Assembly: GCA_024138025.1 (NCBI GenBank)
Contig: JAMXBD010000023.1
Location: forward strand, 1,736,001 to 1,800,000
DNA length: 64,000 bases
Origin: Combretum micranthum
Taxonomy: Eukaryota; Streptophyta; Magnoliopsida; Myrtales; Combretaceae
Direction: 5' to 3'
In this document: positions 1 through 12,700 of the stretch, piece by piece
Layout of the letters: each line of letters opens with the position of its first letter
Position numbering within the stretch: position 1 is the stretch's first letter
Made by a program: the position numbers and the translations under genes
The notes under the pieces: model-generated
The model's database searches: none
The model's input: only the letters and a program-made list of their open reading frames with translations
What the model was told of the DNA's origin: nothing

Positions 1-714
1 TAAGTTGTTAATGTTTTGAAAACACGTTTTTCTATTCTTGAGTCTTCACAAGGCACGGTTCCTACTTATGTATTATGTATATTTATGTAAGTGAAGTAAT
101 GTCTTTTCATCTATATTTGAAAATCTTCTTATGATAGTTTTAAACCTTTATATTTCTTAATAAAGTTATGGCATATCTTGTAAAATTAATTCAAGCATAG
201 TTGTAACTAACTATTGTGCTCGTATAGGATAAAATCATTGTTAAAAATTGTAATTTAACTAAGTGTTAAGAAGAGGAAAAAAAAATTAAGCGGGTCACGG
301 ACGGGGCGGGTCAAGGTCAAGACCCTACAAGGGCGGGTTTAAGTATTAAATAGATAACCCTGTAGGGTCGGGGCGGGTTTGGGAAACCTATTGGGAAGCG
401 GGGTGGGTTCAGTCTTATATGACCCGTTCCAAATCTACCCCGGTTGCATCCTTAGGTACTATTGTCCCAAAGTGCTTTGACAGAACCCTATATTTGATTG
501 TTGTTGTTATCATATGCCATCTTAACTTCTTGCACTTCTTCTGTTTTCTCTTCTTAACTGATGCAAGGTACGCTCTATTTCAAGATCTAATGGTAGAAGC
601 TTAGCACTTCTACTCCTATGCATAAAATACCTGCAAAGGGAACAAGAAACAAATAAATGATGTAAATTACACCTAAACTAACAACAAAACTAAAAGTGGT
701 CTAATATTAAGTTA
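1..714. other. Intergenic sequence with a G-rich patch
   Basis: No gene is supported here. A G-rich stretch at about 290-425 repeats GGCGGGT-like words (GGGGCGGGT, GGGCGGGTTT, GGGGTGGGTT). It resembles the subterminal parts of some plant hAT-type elements, but I could not find paired ends. The short ORF at 419-604 has no recognisable domain. Confidence 0.4.
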
Positions 715-2290
715 ATCCCCGACAATGGCACTCAAAACTTGATCCGACAACTATATAGATAAAAATAAGTGCGAATTCTACCAGCAAGTACATGGGCCAG
801 ATCAAGTAATATAGTAATGAGTAGAGTATCGATCTTACAAGAATTACTTAATAACTAAATCTATATTGAATTTTATTATTATTCATGCAATAAAATTGAG
901 AGAATTAATCTAATTAACAACTAATTAACCTAGATTATCAAAAAGAGTAGAGAGAGATTGATTATAAAAATATATATCATTTGAGAGTGAGAAGAATATA
1001 ATCCACCCTTGTTTCACTAATCAGATTACCATCATGTTTTAATAATTCTTAGTTATGTGGATCTTCATAAGAAATTGTCAAAGCCTTTGATTATTTTCCA
1101 AGTTTTAAAGTCTCAAACCACAAATTAATCCATTAGCTCTCGCTAGACAAATTAACAGTGAATTCTAATATACAACCACCCTTCTAATTCTATGGTTGAC
1201 TAATGCCCTAAATTAATCTCTCCTAATCCCTTTGAAAGAAATTAACTAGAAACATTTCATTAATCCCTAGGACAATTTCCAATAAGGTTAAACAACACCG
1301 CTTCTACTTTATTATTCAATCTTCATTGAGAATTCCCAATCTGAGTCATTAACATTCATATAAACCTAGTTCAACCAAGAAACATGATTTATAGTAAGAA
1401 TTACAATATGAATTTTCCACATATCTATGAATTCGATAACATGGCTACAATCATCATCTTAGTTATTCTAGGGTTTCATCATATTCCCACAAAAATAGTT
1501 TAGAACATCATGAAATTGATAACACTAAAACGAATAATAGGAGAAATTGCGATGAGATTCATATTTAACAAGAAGAACTAAACACTGAATTGCATGAATA
1601 AACAAATTTTAGAGATTACCAATTCAATAAAATGACAATATGAAAACCCTCAATTACAAAACTCCACAAAAGCTTTAAGAACAATGATCTTCAATCCTCC
1701 AGAATAATTCCAAAGCTTCTCAATTAACAACACCGATTGTCGTAATAACAACTCTCTATCAACAAATCTAATCCTAGTTCCAAAATTCTTCAAGATAAAA
1801 GATACAATAAGATAATATATCTAAAACAACACCATAGGCGATTTTCATAGGACAAATAAAGAAGTCCATTTGACAGATTATAGGTCGAATCAAGGCTGGC
1901 AGTGTAAAAAGTAGGTCGGTTATCATATGTGACAACACGATAGAGTGAGTGGCTCTTTTAGTCGAGTAGCTGTCTGACAATACGACAGAGAAAGTGGCGC
2001 TTTCGTGTTAACTCCATCATGGCCGACGTTGATGTATGCAAGGCTAGCGTAGATGCAAGGCTAGCGGTGTAGGTTCAAGGCCAACCCAAAACTATTCAAA
2101 TTCCCTTTAATTGCATAAAACTCCTCCAATTTGCTTGTAATTGCACTATAAGTCCTCAACAATACGAAATATCATAATAAACATAATTAGGTACCATTTC
2201 CTTATGATTTCTATAAAACCAATAATAATTAAGCATGATTCGTTTAATAAAAAGTGAGTATAATAAGCTCTTATCAAGAGCTGAATGGCA
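715..2290 (+). repeat. Probable LTR-retrotransposon remnant
   Basis: The stretch starts with a 'CCCCGACAATGGCACTCAAA' type sequence followed by 'AACTTGATCCGACAA' and 'GAGTATCGATC'. From memory, this wording is common next to the ends of plant Ty3-type (Tat/Athila-like) elements ('CGGCAACGGCGCCAAAAACTTGAT'). The rest is AT-rich without an intact ORF and fades out near 'GCTCTTATCAAGAG' at about 2270-2280. I found no paired LTR or target duplication, so the limits and the family are tentative. Confidence 0.3.
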
Positions 2291-3798
2291 ATAGAAATTA
2301 TATTATTTAAGTTACTATCATAATTTTCGTTTTAAGTTCGAGGTTTTTATCATGCCTGAGACAAGTTTCATTTCTATCTTAAATGTCATGTTTTAATTGC
2401 ACAAAATATACTAGTTTGGCCACTAGCAATATATGTAAGACATTATTGAGTTTCTAATCAAGTTTTATTTAAGAAATTCTCATTATTTTTTATAAGAATT
2501 TTGTTAGAGTATTGTTTGTTTTTATCATGATGTGAATGATTTCATAAACATGGAAAAGACATATTTAAAAGATAATTTCATAAAAATATTTAGATATTAA
2601 AAGAACTTAACATTGGCTTCACATGTGAACATGGTTCACTCCATAAAAAATGTGGGATCTATAAGTCCATAAAAAGTATAAATATATAGAAATGAAGTTT
2701 GATATAATCATCCCAAAGAAAAAGTATCTTCAAGTCTTGCAATAACCGTAACGCTATCCATAAAGCCTACTCAATATCTTCATCTATGAATCCATGGAAT
2801 CATAATGCAAATCCACACATAAGTCATCGATAGTGTCCGAATGATCAAAAGTAAGCAGCAAAGTCTAATACACGGTAAAAAACCACATTCATACATGTCA
2901 CATGCTCTTATTCTAATGCAATGTAATATATTTAAACCTAAGGTAGGAAACAAGTATTTCCATCGTCACAAAAATACCAAATAAGCACGCGAGTAGTCAA
3001 TATGACTCCTACTAAACAAATAAGGGGGACGGAATGGATTTGAATCAAGCATCGAAAGATTGATAGGACTCTAGAACTTGTGATAATAGAAAAAGAAAAG
3101 TGGTAGTTTCATCTAGCTCACTTCTCAATTTTAGTCATCAGTGGGCAAAATCCATTACAACACTTTATACATAGTCTTATAAACCCACATAACTCATTGC
3201 AACTTCGCCCTAACTCCATCGATCATCTTATCTCAAAGCTCCCTTATTGATTACCTATTGAGCAATACCACACATTCCATGTGGATTGAAGCGCCTAAAC
3301 TACTACATGTTCAAAAATTGCAATTAGGCTCGTAGCTCGGTCCAAAGTTGCCAGTTGTTGGAGTAAGTAGCTACGCAACAACCAACAAACCGCAATATGA
3401 GTTTTAGTATTAGTTTGATTTTTATATTTACCTTAACTAGCAACACGCTTATATTGCATGATTGATAACATACCTCAAACCCTTTTCTCCTTTTTCATGG
3501 CTTAATTGATAATAACTATTTATGGGTTCAAAGACTTATGTTAGGATAATGTCTCAGATAATCTTAATAAGTTCATCTCTTGTTCTCATTATTTGGATTA
3601 TCAGGTTAAGGTCCATGTGTTTATAGATCCTAATCCATAATTTCTAGCAACCATATTGCCTAAAAATCAACCTAACACTCCAATTTACATATCTCCAAAG
3701 AAACCCACATAAAAATTTACAAATTTCTAACACTAGGTGTAAGTGTAGTAGCTTACTTTACTTAAGATTGTTCCAAATGATTTAATCTCTAGCTTACA
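2291..3798. other. AT-rich intergenic stretch, nothing recognised
   Basis: I see no ORF with a recognisable domain, no paired terminal repeats and no RNA gene. It ends at the TTACA target duplication (3794-3798) of the Cassandra element. Confidence 0.5.
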
Positions 3799-4020
3799 TG
3801 TAACGCCTCTGAACTCCACCCACCCAGGTATTTGTCCACTTTGATCATACGTTGCACGGTTTTATCCTTTTGGTGCCAGTGCTTACTAGGGAGCCACACA
3901 TCCTAGTATTGCTCTGCCCAGAGTACGCTTAACTTTGGAGTTCCAATAAACTTTAAGCCATTACACCAAAAGGCGTCTCTGTTATTAGAGTTCCACGATC
4001 TATATTTGAGATGTATCACA
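3799..4020 (-). repeat. Cassandra 3' LTR
   Basis: Minus-strand 3' LTR, 222 bp. On the plus strand it opens with TGTAACGCC and closes with TGTATCACA. The 5S-like core lies at about 3895-3944. Confidence 0.85.
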
Positions 4021-4138
4021 TACTCCCACACTTACAAAACTGATGTCTTCGTCAGTATCATTATATAGGTCTAGAACCACACCAGGTAGTGAGGTCACAC
4101 CCTTTTACTTTCGATTGGTAAACTGCTCTGATATCACC

Positions 4139-4357
4139 TATAACGCTCTGGAACTCCGCCCATCAAGGTATTGTCCGTTTTAGCCACATGCCATATGGTT
4201 TTTGTTTTGATGCCAGTGTTCCCCAAGGGGTCACCCATTCTAGGATTGCTCTGCCTAGAGCATGCTTAACTTTGGAGTTCCGACAAACTCTAAACCATTA
4301 CACCAAAAGGCAACTCTGTGATTAGAGTTCTATGATCTATATTTGAGGAGTATCACA
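4139..4357 (-). repeat. Cassandra 5' LTR
   Basis: Minus-strand 5' LTR, 219 bp, clearly similar to the copy at 3799-4020. Its terminal TG is changed (TATAACG instead of TGTAACG on the plus strand). The primer-binding site adjoins it at about 4126-4138. Confidence 0.85.
4222..4283 (-). promoter_or_regulatory. 5S rRNA-like internal pol III promoter in Cassandra LTR
   Basis: On the minus strand this reads GAACTCCAAAGTTAAGC, then AGAGCAATCC, then AGAATGGGTGACCCC. These match the A-box/IE/C-box side of plant 5S rRNA (…AACTCCGAAGTTAAGC … GATGGGTGACC). A related segment is in the other LTR at about 3895-3944. Whether either is still transcribed cannot be seen. Confidence 0.7.
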
Positions 4358-4362
4358 TTACA

Positions 4363-5310
4363 TTCTTAGGACATGCTTCAAAATGTCCATTGACCTAAAG
4401 TTCAACTACTTCCATAATTTTGCAACATGCTCATGTTAATTTTCATACTTTAAAATGCTATACAATTCACCTTAAAATATCATTTTTTTCTCCTTACGAA
4501 TTTTGAGTAGCCTCTCCCTCTACTAAATCTGCATCTGTTATGTAACTTATTCGTATTTGATATATTTGATCTGTTTATGAGTAAAAATATTTATCTTTCA
4601 TCTATATCTATTTCTTAACAAATAGTTTGAACCAAATAGCATGCAAACGAACCAAACAGAGGGTCTATTTTGGATTGTCTTATTTCCATATGTGTCTATA
4701 TCTATATTTGATTTGCATCAGTATCTTATTTGTAGTCGATATGTCTCTAATCTATTTGATCCGTTTATGAATAAAAATATATGTATCTGTTTTTGACAAA
4801 CACAATTTTAAGTGCCCAAGTTTTTTAGTAGTCTTTTTTTATGAGATTTTTTTAAATAATATATATTTTTGTATATTATGTATTCAAGATACCCATGGAT
4901 TTAAATTTTATGCTTTTATATTTTATTTAGCAAATATAGGATAAAACATTACTAATATATACTAAGAAGATGAAAAAGATTTTAGAACAATAAATGTAAT
5001 ATTGAAATAAGATAAGAAAATTTCACCGTTTTTCTATGCATTTTGTAAGAGACCGTTTAAGTTAGTAAAGAGGATAATCAGACATATTAATTTCTTCATT
5101 CACATGAAGTATGCAAAATAATTCGACATTTTCTCCATTTATTAAAACTTAAATATGAAAATTGTAAAGTTTCCATTTCCCAAAAAAAAAAAAAGAAAAA
5201 TGGAAGAAGAAGAAGAAAAGGAAAAGGATAAATTCTAAATATATTCCTTTATAGTTGTGTTACTATGAATTATGACACTAGTCTCGGTATTTTTAAATTG
5301 AGTATTTATA
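4363..5310. other. AT-rich intergenic stretch
   Basis: No gene seen. Two loosely similar segments (about 4530-4620 and 4700-4790) share wording such as 'TATTTGATCTGTTTATGA' and 'AATAAAAATAT', suggesting an old duplicated or MITE-like repeat. A purine run sits at about 5170-5225. Confidence 0.35.
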
Positions 5311-6997
5311 CTATAATATAAAAATAAATAAATTATAATGAAGTGCAAAAGTGTCATATATTAATTAATAGGAGGGTTTTATGATCCAACCTAATATGAA
5401 TAATGATTTATGGATAAATGACATATGTATTTGATCAAGAGGGAGTTGTCTAAGAAGGATTTGAGGACGCAATGTTTAAGCCACCTTAAGGCCATCGGCC
5501 TTGACATGTAAACTGCCAACCTTGCCTTCTACGCTGCGGCATTGAGTGTCAGCCTACATGGCCTCAATTTCGTCCTTGAAAGTTTTAAGCCGCCAGTGTA
5601 AATCCTAAACCGCTAGCCTATGTTCCTATACTACTAGCCTTCTTGTTAGTGTTCATATGCATTTTTTTTAATGATTTCCATGTTCTATATATAACCTTAA
5701 CCGATCTTTCCTTTTCTCAAAACTTCTTCTAAGCTCTTAGAAAACTGTAAGATCTTTATCAAGGCTATGATCTTGCTTCAAGGAGGAAGAAGAATCAATA
5801 AATAGGTGATCCTTTTCAATCCTTTTGGTCATCTAATGATCTTTTTTGAATTTCTTGATTTATATTAAAGGGAGTCATAGTTCGGAGGAGTTTTTTAAAG
5901 AAACCTTAATTTTCTTGGAGATTTTGTGGTTTTACAATAAAAAAAAGAAAGGTGCTTATTAATTTAGGGTTTAAATGATAATAGAATTATGTTTATCTTG
6001 TGAAAACAAGTTTTGAATGAGTATTTGATGAAATTCAGGTGTTTTTAGTGAAGTTAGGTTTTCTGTTCCAAGAGTTGTTTTAGGTAGAACCTTACCTTGC
6101 TTGTTGATTGTGATTATAGGCTTGGAATCTACAAATAAAATTAATACTATTCAACTTTAATTGGTTTGCTGCTTCTGCTTAAATAGGTCTAATAAATTGA
6201 GAGTACCGTTGCTACTAGGACGAAGCCCTGATGATCTATGTGTGGCGTTGTTCCTAGTGGAGTTGTGCACAGGTATGATTCTAGTAGTCTATAATTGGTA
6301 CGAGTACAGCACCGGGATGTGTGGGGAATTCCTAACACCAATATACGTATATATTATTATTTTCTATATTGATTAGTTTTTACGAAGTCATGAGTTACTT
6401 CGGGTTTAGGACTAGTTGCAAATAGTTATAAATTGTGTTGGTTACCTAGCTAATTAAAGATAATAACGTGTGTTTATTACATATGATATTATGATGCATG
6501 TGGATTTGTATGTTGTTTGCTCATGTGTAAATGATTGTGGTATGGCATTCTGGGCCTTTATGCTCACTTTTTTATTTTTCAAGTACAGGTAATGACCCAG
6601 TAGTGTTTGATTTATCAGGATATGATGTGTCGTGGATTATAGGGAGGAGGACAATGGACCCAACTTTCCTACTGACCTATAGATTTTTATCGGATTGAAG
6701 ATAGCTAAATTTGAAGACCTTGTGAAGTTTTATATAATTTTTTATTTTATGAATCCGAATTTTCTATGAGACCTTTTCTTTTAATGTTTTAAGTTTGATA
6801 TAAGTTGGTTTTTGGTTATGCCGACTAGGTTGTTCAGGAGTTTTGTTCATACATAAAGTTTTAAAAGTATCCTTATGTGAGATATTGATGTTATATGATA
6901 TTTAAATTTGTGGATTACAGGAATTATAGCCTTAAGGTGTCCATCTCTAGTAAGGACACGTGACGGGCTGATAACACCTTCAGTTTAAGATGTTACG
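5311..6997 (+). mobile_element. Solo LTR of the Tekay-like Ty3 family
   Basis: This block parallels the two LTRs of the element at 7538-19359 over its whole length: the start (TAATATA … TTATAATGAAG), the 'GGTTTTATG' segment, the 'GATCTTGCTTCAAGGAGGA' region, the 'TGCTCACTTTTTTATTTTTCA' region and the end ('CTGATAACACC … TGTTAC'). No internal region follows, so it is a solitary LTR, or the leftover of an older element that lost its body by LTR-LTR recombination. I could not confirm a target duplication. The ends are good to roughly 10 bp. Confidence 0.75.
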
Positions 6998-7183
6998 TAT
7001 ACTTTCAAATTACAAAAGATATTTTTAGATAATTTAATGTATAACCAATGTTGCATTTGATTCTATGTACTTTTTAAAAATTTTAATAGTAGAGTTGATT
7101 TTAAGAGCACATAAATCTATGCATTTACAATTAAGAAAAATGAAAAATCAAATAAATATTTACATGAATGTGAAGCTATCTTA

Positions 7184-7537
7184 GAACATCCACAGTCTAA
7201 GGTCCTTAAGGTATCACAATAGCTTCTAAAGAAGCTCTTTTTTTTTCTAAGAACCTTATCACTCCCTAGGCCCTTCAGATAAGGTCTTTTACATTTTTTA
7301 GGATTTTATGGGCTCCATGTACATTTTATATGATACTTTTTCTTTTCAAGTAATATTAAGGTAAATAATAATTTACAAAATTATGTAAGAATAAATTAAA
7401 TAAAAATGGAAAATACTTAATTATATTATTAATTAATATTTAATTTATTATTAAAAAAATTATCTGAGTTTGTCGTTGCATATGGTCATTTTGCAATTCA
7501 TTTCGGCTGGAAAATTATTATTATTTTTTCTGCCGAA
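7184..7537. mobile_element. Left half of a PIF/Harbinger-like MITE
   Basis: The left end GAACATCCACAGTC follows a TTA (7181-7183). The right half at 19360-19666 ends in a complementary terminus (reverse complement GAGCATCCCCATCTC) followed by TTA (19667-19669). Three-base TTA duplications with GAGCATC-type ends are typical of PIF/Harbinger MITEs. The subterminal 'AAGGTCCTT' words also occur in both halves. The element was split by the Tekay-like insertion at 7538. Confidence 0.6.
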
Positions 7538-9296
7538 TGTAATATATAAATTAATAATTTATAATGAAGGGAAAAAGTACCATTTGTTGATTAATAAAGG
7601 GGTTTTATGGTCCACCCTAAAATAAATAATAATATAATGTTCAATGGCAAATACATTTGATCAAGTGGGAGTCATTCAAAAAAGACAAGAGAAGACAACC
7701 CAATGTCGTCCCCGAGGCCACAGACCTTGGTATCTACACTGTTGGCCTTGGAGCTGTACGCCAGCAGCGTTGGTGCCAGCCCACATGGCCTCAGTTTCAT
7801 CTTTTAAAGTTTAAGCTGCCTATGTAAATTATAGGCTACCAACCTATGTTCATACGCTGCCAGTGTTTGTGCTAACCTTCCTATATGGAATTTTTAAGGT
7901 TTCCATGCTGTTTATATAAACCTAGCTTTATTCTTCCTTCTCCAAAACCTTTCCTAAGCTGTACAAAAACCCAAAAAGCTCTCTCAAGCTTTTAGAAAAA
8001 CCCTAAGAGATCTATCAAGCTATGATCTTGCTTCAAGGAGGACCGAGATTTAAGAACTTGGTAAGATTGACCCTTTTCAATCCTTTAGCAATCTAAAAGA
8101 GTCATCTTTTTTAAATGTTCTTATTAATATTGAAGGGAATCAAATTCTTAGAGAAATTTTAAAGAAACCAAAATTTTGGCGATTGGAGGTTCTGTGATTT
8201 TACCATCAAAGGAGAAAAGTGTGCATAAACCTAAGGTTTGTAGTTTTTTTTTTTTTTTTTTCAGTTTAGGGTTTAGATGATGATAAGAGTATGTTTACTT
8301 ATGAAAATGGGTTGAAATAGCTTTCTTTATGTGATTGGGTGATTTTGGTGAAACTAGATTTTTTGTTCCATACATTATTTCAGGTACAACCTTACCTTGC
8401 TTGTTGTTTATGCTTGTAGGATTAGTATTTTTAAATTGACATAATATTATCTGGCTTTAATCGAATTTACTACTTGTCTTTGGTTAGGTCTAGGAGATCG
8501 GGAGTACCCTTGCTACTAGGATAGTGCCCTAATGATTTGTGTGTGTCATTGTCCGGAGTGGAGTCGTGTACAGAGATGATTCCAGTAGTCTAAGAGTGGT
8601 ACAAGTACGGTACCCAAGGTGTGTAGGGAGTATCTAATATCAATATATGTATATATTATTATTTTCTAAATTGATTGTTTTTATGTAGTCATGAGTTACT
8701 TTGGATTTATGACTAGTTGCAAATGGTTCTAAATAGTTGTATACCTGGCTAATCAAAGATAATAACCTGTGTTTGTTGCATAAGTTATTAGGTTGCATGT
8801 GAAATTTGTATGATTTTTGTTCATGTAAATGTGTTTGTGGTATGGTGTACTGGGTCTTTGTGCTCACTCTTTTATTTTTCAGGAGTAGGTGATGGTCTCA
8901 TAGTGTTCGATCTATCTAGATATGATGTTTATGTGGATTATGGGGATGACGATAGCGAAGCCAACTTTCCTACCGATTTTTAGATATTTTAAATTTGAGA
9001 AAACCAAAGTTGAAGATTGTTATCAAATTTTAAATGGTTTTATGATTCTAAATTTTTAGAAGACCTTTTATTATGATGTTTTAAGTTTGATAAAAGTTGG
9101 CGTTTTGGCTTATGCCAACTATGTTATTTAGAAGTTTTATTATTACATAGAATTTTTAAAAAGGTACCCTTTTATGTGAGATATTGATGATATATGGTAT
9201 TTACAATTGTGGGTTAGTGAAATAATAGGCTTAGGATATCTATATCTAGTGAAGACACATGGCGGGTTGATAACACTTTTAGTTTAAGGTGTTACA
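7538..9296 (+). repeat. Tekay-like 5' LTR
   Basis: Starts TGTAATATATAAA and ends GGTGTTACA. It is about 1.76 kb and matches the 3' LTR (17648-19359) with many substitutions and small indels, indicating an old insertion. A promoter-like 'TTTATATAAACCTAGC' lies at about 7912-7927. Confidence 0.85.
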
Positions 9297-9303
9297 GCTT
9301 AAG

Positions 9304-9320
9304 TGGTGTCAAAACTTAGG
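9304..9320 (+). other. Primer-binding site of the Tekay-like element
   Basis: TGGTGTCAAAACTTAGG, eight bases downstream of the 5' LTR, differs by a few transitions from the usual TGGTATCAGAGC initiator-tRNA-Met primer site. Confidence 0.6.
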
Positions 9321-9457
9321 TTGTGAATCTCACTAGATCTAAGTTATGAACTCCTTAGGACGGTGAGCAATGATGAGTGGGTAGCAAATAGTTGAGGTTG
9401 CTTATCTACAATAGTATTGTTGTTATCTTGTAGTTTTCTATAGTGTTTTAATCCTTT

Positions 9458-9735
9458 TTGTTTGCTTTACCTCTTGATATCTATATCCTTACTCAAGATA
9501 AGGGAAAGTGGTCGATCGCACCACAGGTTAGATCAACAATTCAGGGTACCGAAAGGAAATGTATTAGCTACTATGGACCATATGATCTTAAAGACTGCAA
9601 ATGGCCCAAGAATGCTTGCTTTTCATGTGGCAAGGTTGAGCACAGCTACAGATTCTGTATAAAGAAAGTTGTCCCATAGGTGTTCTATTTCAAGCGTGGG
9701 TAGTGAGGACATAAGTGTCATCCTTCAACAAGTAC
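9458..9735 (+). pseudogene. gag remnant with CCHC zinc knuckle (Tekay-like)
   Basis: The frame starting at 9458 contains the nucleic-acid-binding zinc knuckle CFSCGKVEHSYRFC (CX2CX4HX4C) at 9617-9658. A stop follows at 9677-9679. Only about 300 bp separate it from the primer-binding site, so the matrix/capsid part of gag, normally several hundred residues, has been deleted. In an intact element this region would package the RNA. The continuing gag/protease sequence is resumed after the insertion, from about 13455. Confidence 0.75.
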
Positions 9736-9743
9736 CTTAAACG

Positions 9744-12700
9744 TGACAGCCCGTCGTATACAATATTAAAACTTGAAAATGACTACTTTAGTCACTCGAA
9801 AGCTTTCATATTGGTATAAGGCGTACGTTCACAACAAAGGGAGACTGGTGAAGTTATACATTTTAAGATAATGGCAGCGGAACATACAAAATAATATTCA
9901 TATGATTCATTAAAATATAAAGTTTTACAACTTCTACGGGACATTTCCCTGATAATCTTCATAACAATATAGTCTTAATATGAAGATTAACTAAAGCTAG
10001 AAGATTTTAAATGAAATCTAATGTAAGACTTAAAAATAGAATTCCTCTAAAAGATTCCCAAGAGCATAAACTCTACTCGGACAGATAGGGTGGTTTTGGG
10101 TGCAAAATCACGATCCTGCAACATCAAAAGTCTATTGGGGAATAAACATTACTAGCCTAGTGAGATATTCCTTACCCAAAAGTACTCATAACAAGCATTC
10201 AACTAAGTTCATTAAACAAACATATGAAATGCAACAATCATATGATCAAACACTACATATGACTATCCGGTTTTGTATGTATGATGGATTTACCCTCCAT
10301 CGGTGGTTAGTGAATGATTTAAACTGGGCCCCAAACGACCTCTTTGAGATTTTGCACGCATCTTGGGTTTCCAACAAACCGTACTATTAGTCCCCGGCTT
10401 TCCTTACCTAAAGCAATCGATCCGATTCGGTTATAATTTGAGGTCGTATTCCCCGAATGTCCTAATTCCTCAAGATGTAGTTAGCACTTACATTTCTGGT
10501 CCTACGCTAAGGAGTAGTAGCAAAAATGTGAAATGATATTCTAAGTGACATGCATGGGCAATTTAACTTAAGGGAATTTCCAATCCAACATTAATTCATT
10601 TAAAGTGATCAATCAATATTTACACACACAACAATATACATAAAGACAATTATAACAATCACAAATAAGGTTCCGATATACTTATCTTTCATTGATCACA
10701 CATAACAATTCACGTACATAATTCCCATGATAACCCACATGCATATCAATTTATCTTTTCCTAACACCTATGCTCTATTCTATAAGCACATGCGCGAATA
10801 CATGAAGTGGAAAGGAAAACTCACTTGTCCATAGCGATCTTCTATCAATCGAAGTAATCCTCGGAAAAGAGAAGATATTGGTCCTGGTCACCTAGACAAA
10901 AGAAATACCCGAAAAGAGTATTTCATCCAAGTTCTACTTAAATTCTCTTACTCTATCTTATTGAATTTGTCAAAATTCGCATGAGTGGAAATTCCAACTT
11001 AAAATAGTCATAACTTGCTTATTTTAACTCGAAATTTCTCATATTATATACCGTTTTCTACCTACTCGAAAAGATCTACCAATTTCTAAGGTTATTTTAT
11101 CAAAAGAAGATGTTTGGGTCTCGGAACAGTGACGCACAGATTCATCACGAAAATTCAAGATTTCAAAACTCAAGTTTTCAAACTTTTCTTCATCCAAAAA
11201 TTCTTGTACAGAATATAGATATTTGTATGGTTGAAAAATTCTTTGAATATATATATAGACTCATATTATATCATGAATTTAGTGGCGTTGTCTCAACAAT
11301 GATTTTTGTAAAACAATATGTCTTAAAAGTTAAAAAGTGCTAAGACCTGAATAATTCCTTTTTTTTTTAATTTTGTTGGAAATTTTTCTTAAATTATTAT
11401 AAGTGAGTATTTCCTTCTTTTAACTTCATTTATTAACCTTTGAGAATACTTTAAAATTTCTAAAATTAATTTTAGTCATTTTAAAATTCCTACAACTCCA
11501 TTATAGTAGTTGAAAAATGTAGTTTTTCTAAAGTTTCTTAAAGTAGTCATGTTTATATGTTCTAAAGTTTTCCTAAAGTTAGTTCCACTTTAAATAAATA
11601 ATATTAATGATCTTATAAGTTATTTACTAACTTTATTTCCTAATTAAGGCTTATATTTAAAAAGGTTATTATTTATTATTTTGTAAAACTTGTTTAGACT
11701 TTAGTATTTTAGAGTATTGATGTAAAACTTTGATAAATGAGTTTAAGAAAAACCTTTGTTAAACAATGATTTAGCAATATTAATTTTTAAAGAAACTTTC
11801 TTATTTCATTGGTTTAAAAAGAAAGTATGTGATAACTTTACTTTATGTATACTTGGATGAAATCTCATGTACTATTATTACTAGAACCTTGTGATAAACT
11901 TTTCTAACTTTGGAAAATATTTGTTAAGATAAAACTTTATGTTTTTATGAAAAAACCATTTCTTATGTGACAAAATTTATTTTTAAAGAGAGTTCTTATT
12001 TTTCTTTACTTAAGAAAGCTCCTTTTCATAGTTGTTGAGACAATATCAACATGTTCATGCATCAATGAGAATATGTAGCTATGAGAAATATAATAATATT
12101 AAATAATAAGATAAGATATATACGAAAATAAATAAGAGCATAATAATAAGGTCAAGTATTTGGAACCTTAGCTTCATCAAGGTATCCCAGAACTAAGAAT
12201 AGATTAGTCTAAAAAAAAATTATTTTGACTTAATCAGGACAAGTCTAAGACCAAAAAGGTTATTCTTAAAATAGCATGAAATAAGTAAATAAATTACAAA
12301 GCATGAAAATAAATAAATAAAAAACAAGTGAGCTTATATGCTCTAAAAGATATATATAGATACATAAACATATTTAGTTAGATATAAATAAGAAGTTAGC
12401 ATAATAACAACAATAATAACATAATAGAAAATATAAACATGAACAAAAACAAAACAAAAACAAAACATAAACATATTGTTGCTTCTTTAACTCTCATGAG
12501 TCTAAGAAACATATACTAAGCTCATGCTAAGTTATATGGACATGATTAGTATAAGTAAGGAGTTTTACCTAAAGTTATGTGTATGTTGAAGAGGAAAAGA
12601 AGTAGTTGTAGTAATATGTGAGAAATGGTTTTGTGAGAGGAGAGAATTTTGGAGAGAATTTAAGAGAGAGAGTTTATGAAGTAATTTTGATAGAGTTTTG

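Larger units (their letters stand above)
3799..4357 (-). mobile_element. Cassandra TRIM retrotransposon, structurally complete
   Basis: This 559-bp element has two LTRs of about 220 bp (3799-4020 and 4139-4357) and no coding sequence. Read on the minus strand each LTR carries a 5S rRNA-like segment: GGAACTCCAAAGTTAAGC followed by a form of 'ATGGGTGACC', the two most recognisable parts of plant 5S rRNA. This is the hallmark of Cassandra, whose LTRs use a 5S-type RNA polymerase III promoter. After the minus-strand 5' LTR comes GATATCAGAGC, a primer-binding site for initiator tRNA-Met; before the 3' LTR is a purine run (GTGTGGGAG). The element is flanked on both sides by an exact 5-bp duplication TTACA (3794-3798 and 4358-4362). 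It codes for nothing and would have depended on other retrotransposons' proteins. Confidence 0.9.

Noticed and set aside
3895..4283. Two genuine 5S rRNA genes
   Set aside because: The 5S-like parts are partial, diverged and sit inside paired LTRs with primer site and target duplication, so they belong to Cassandra.
10100..10390. 96-residue ORF as a gene
   Set aside because: It lies in the 3.7-kb reverse-strand LTR insertion and has no recognisable domain.
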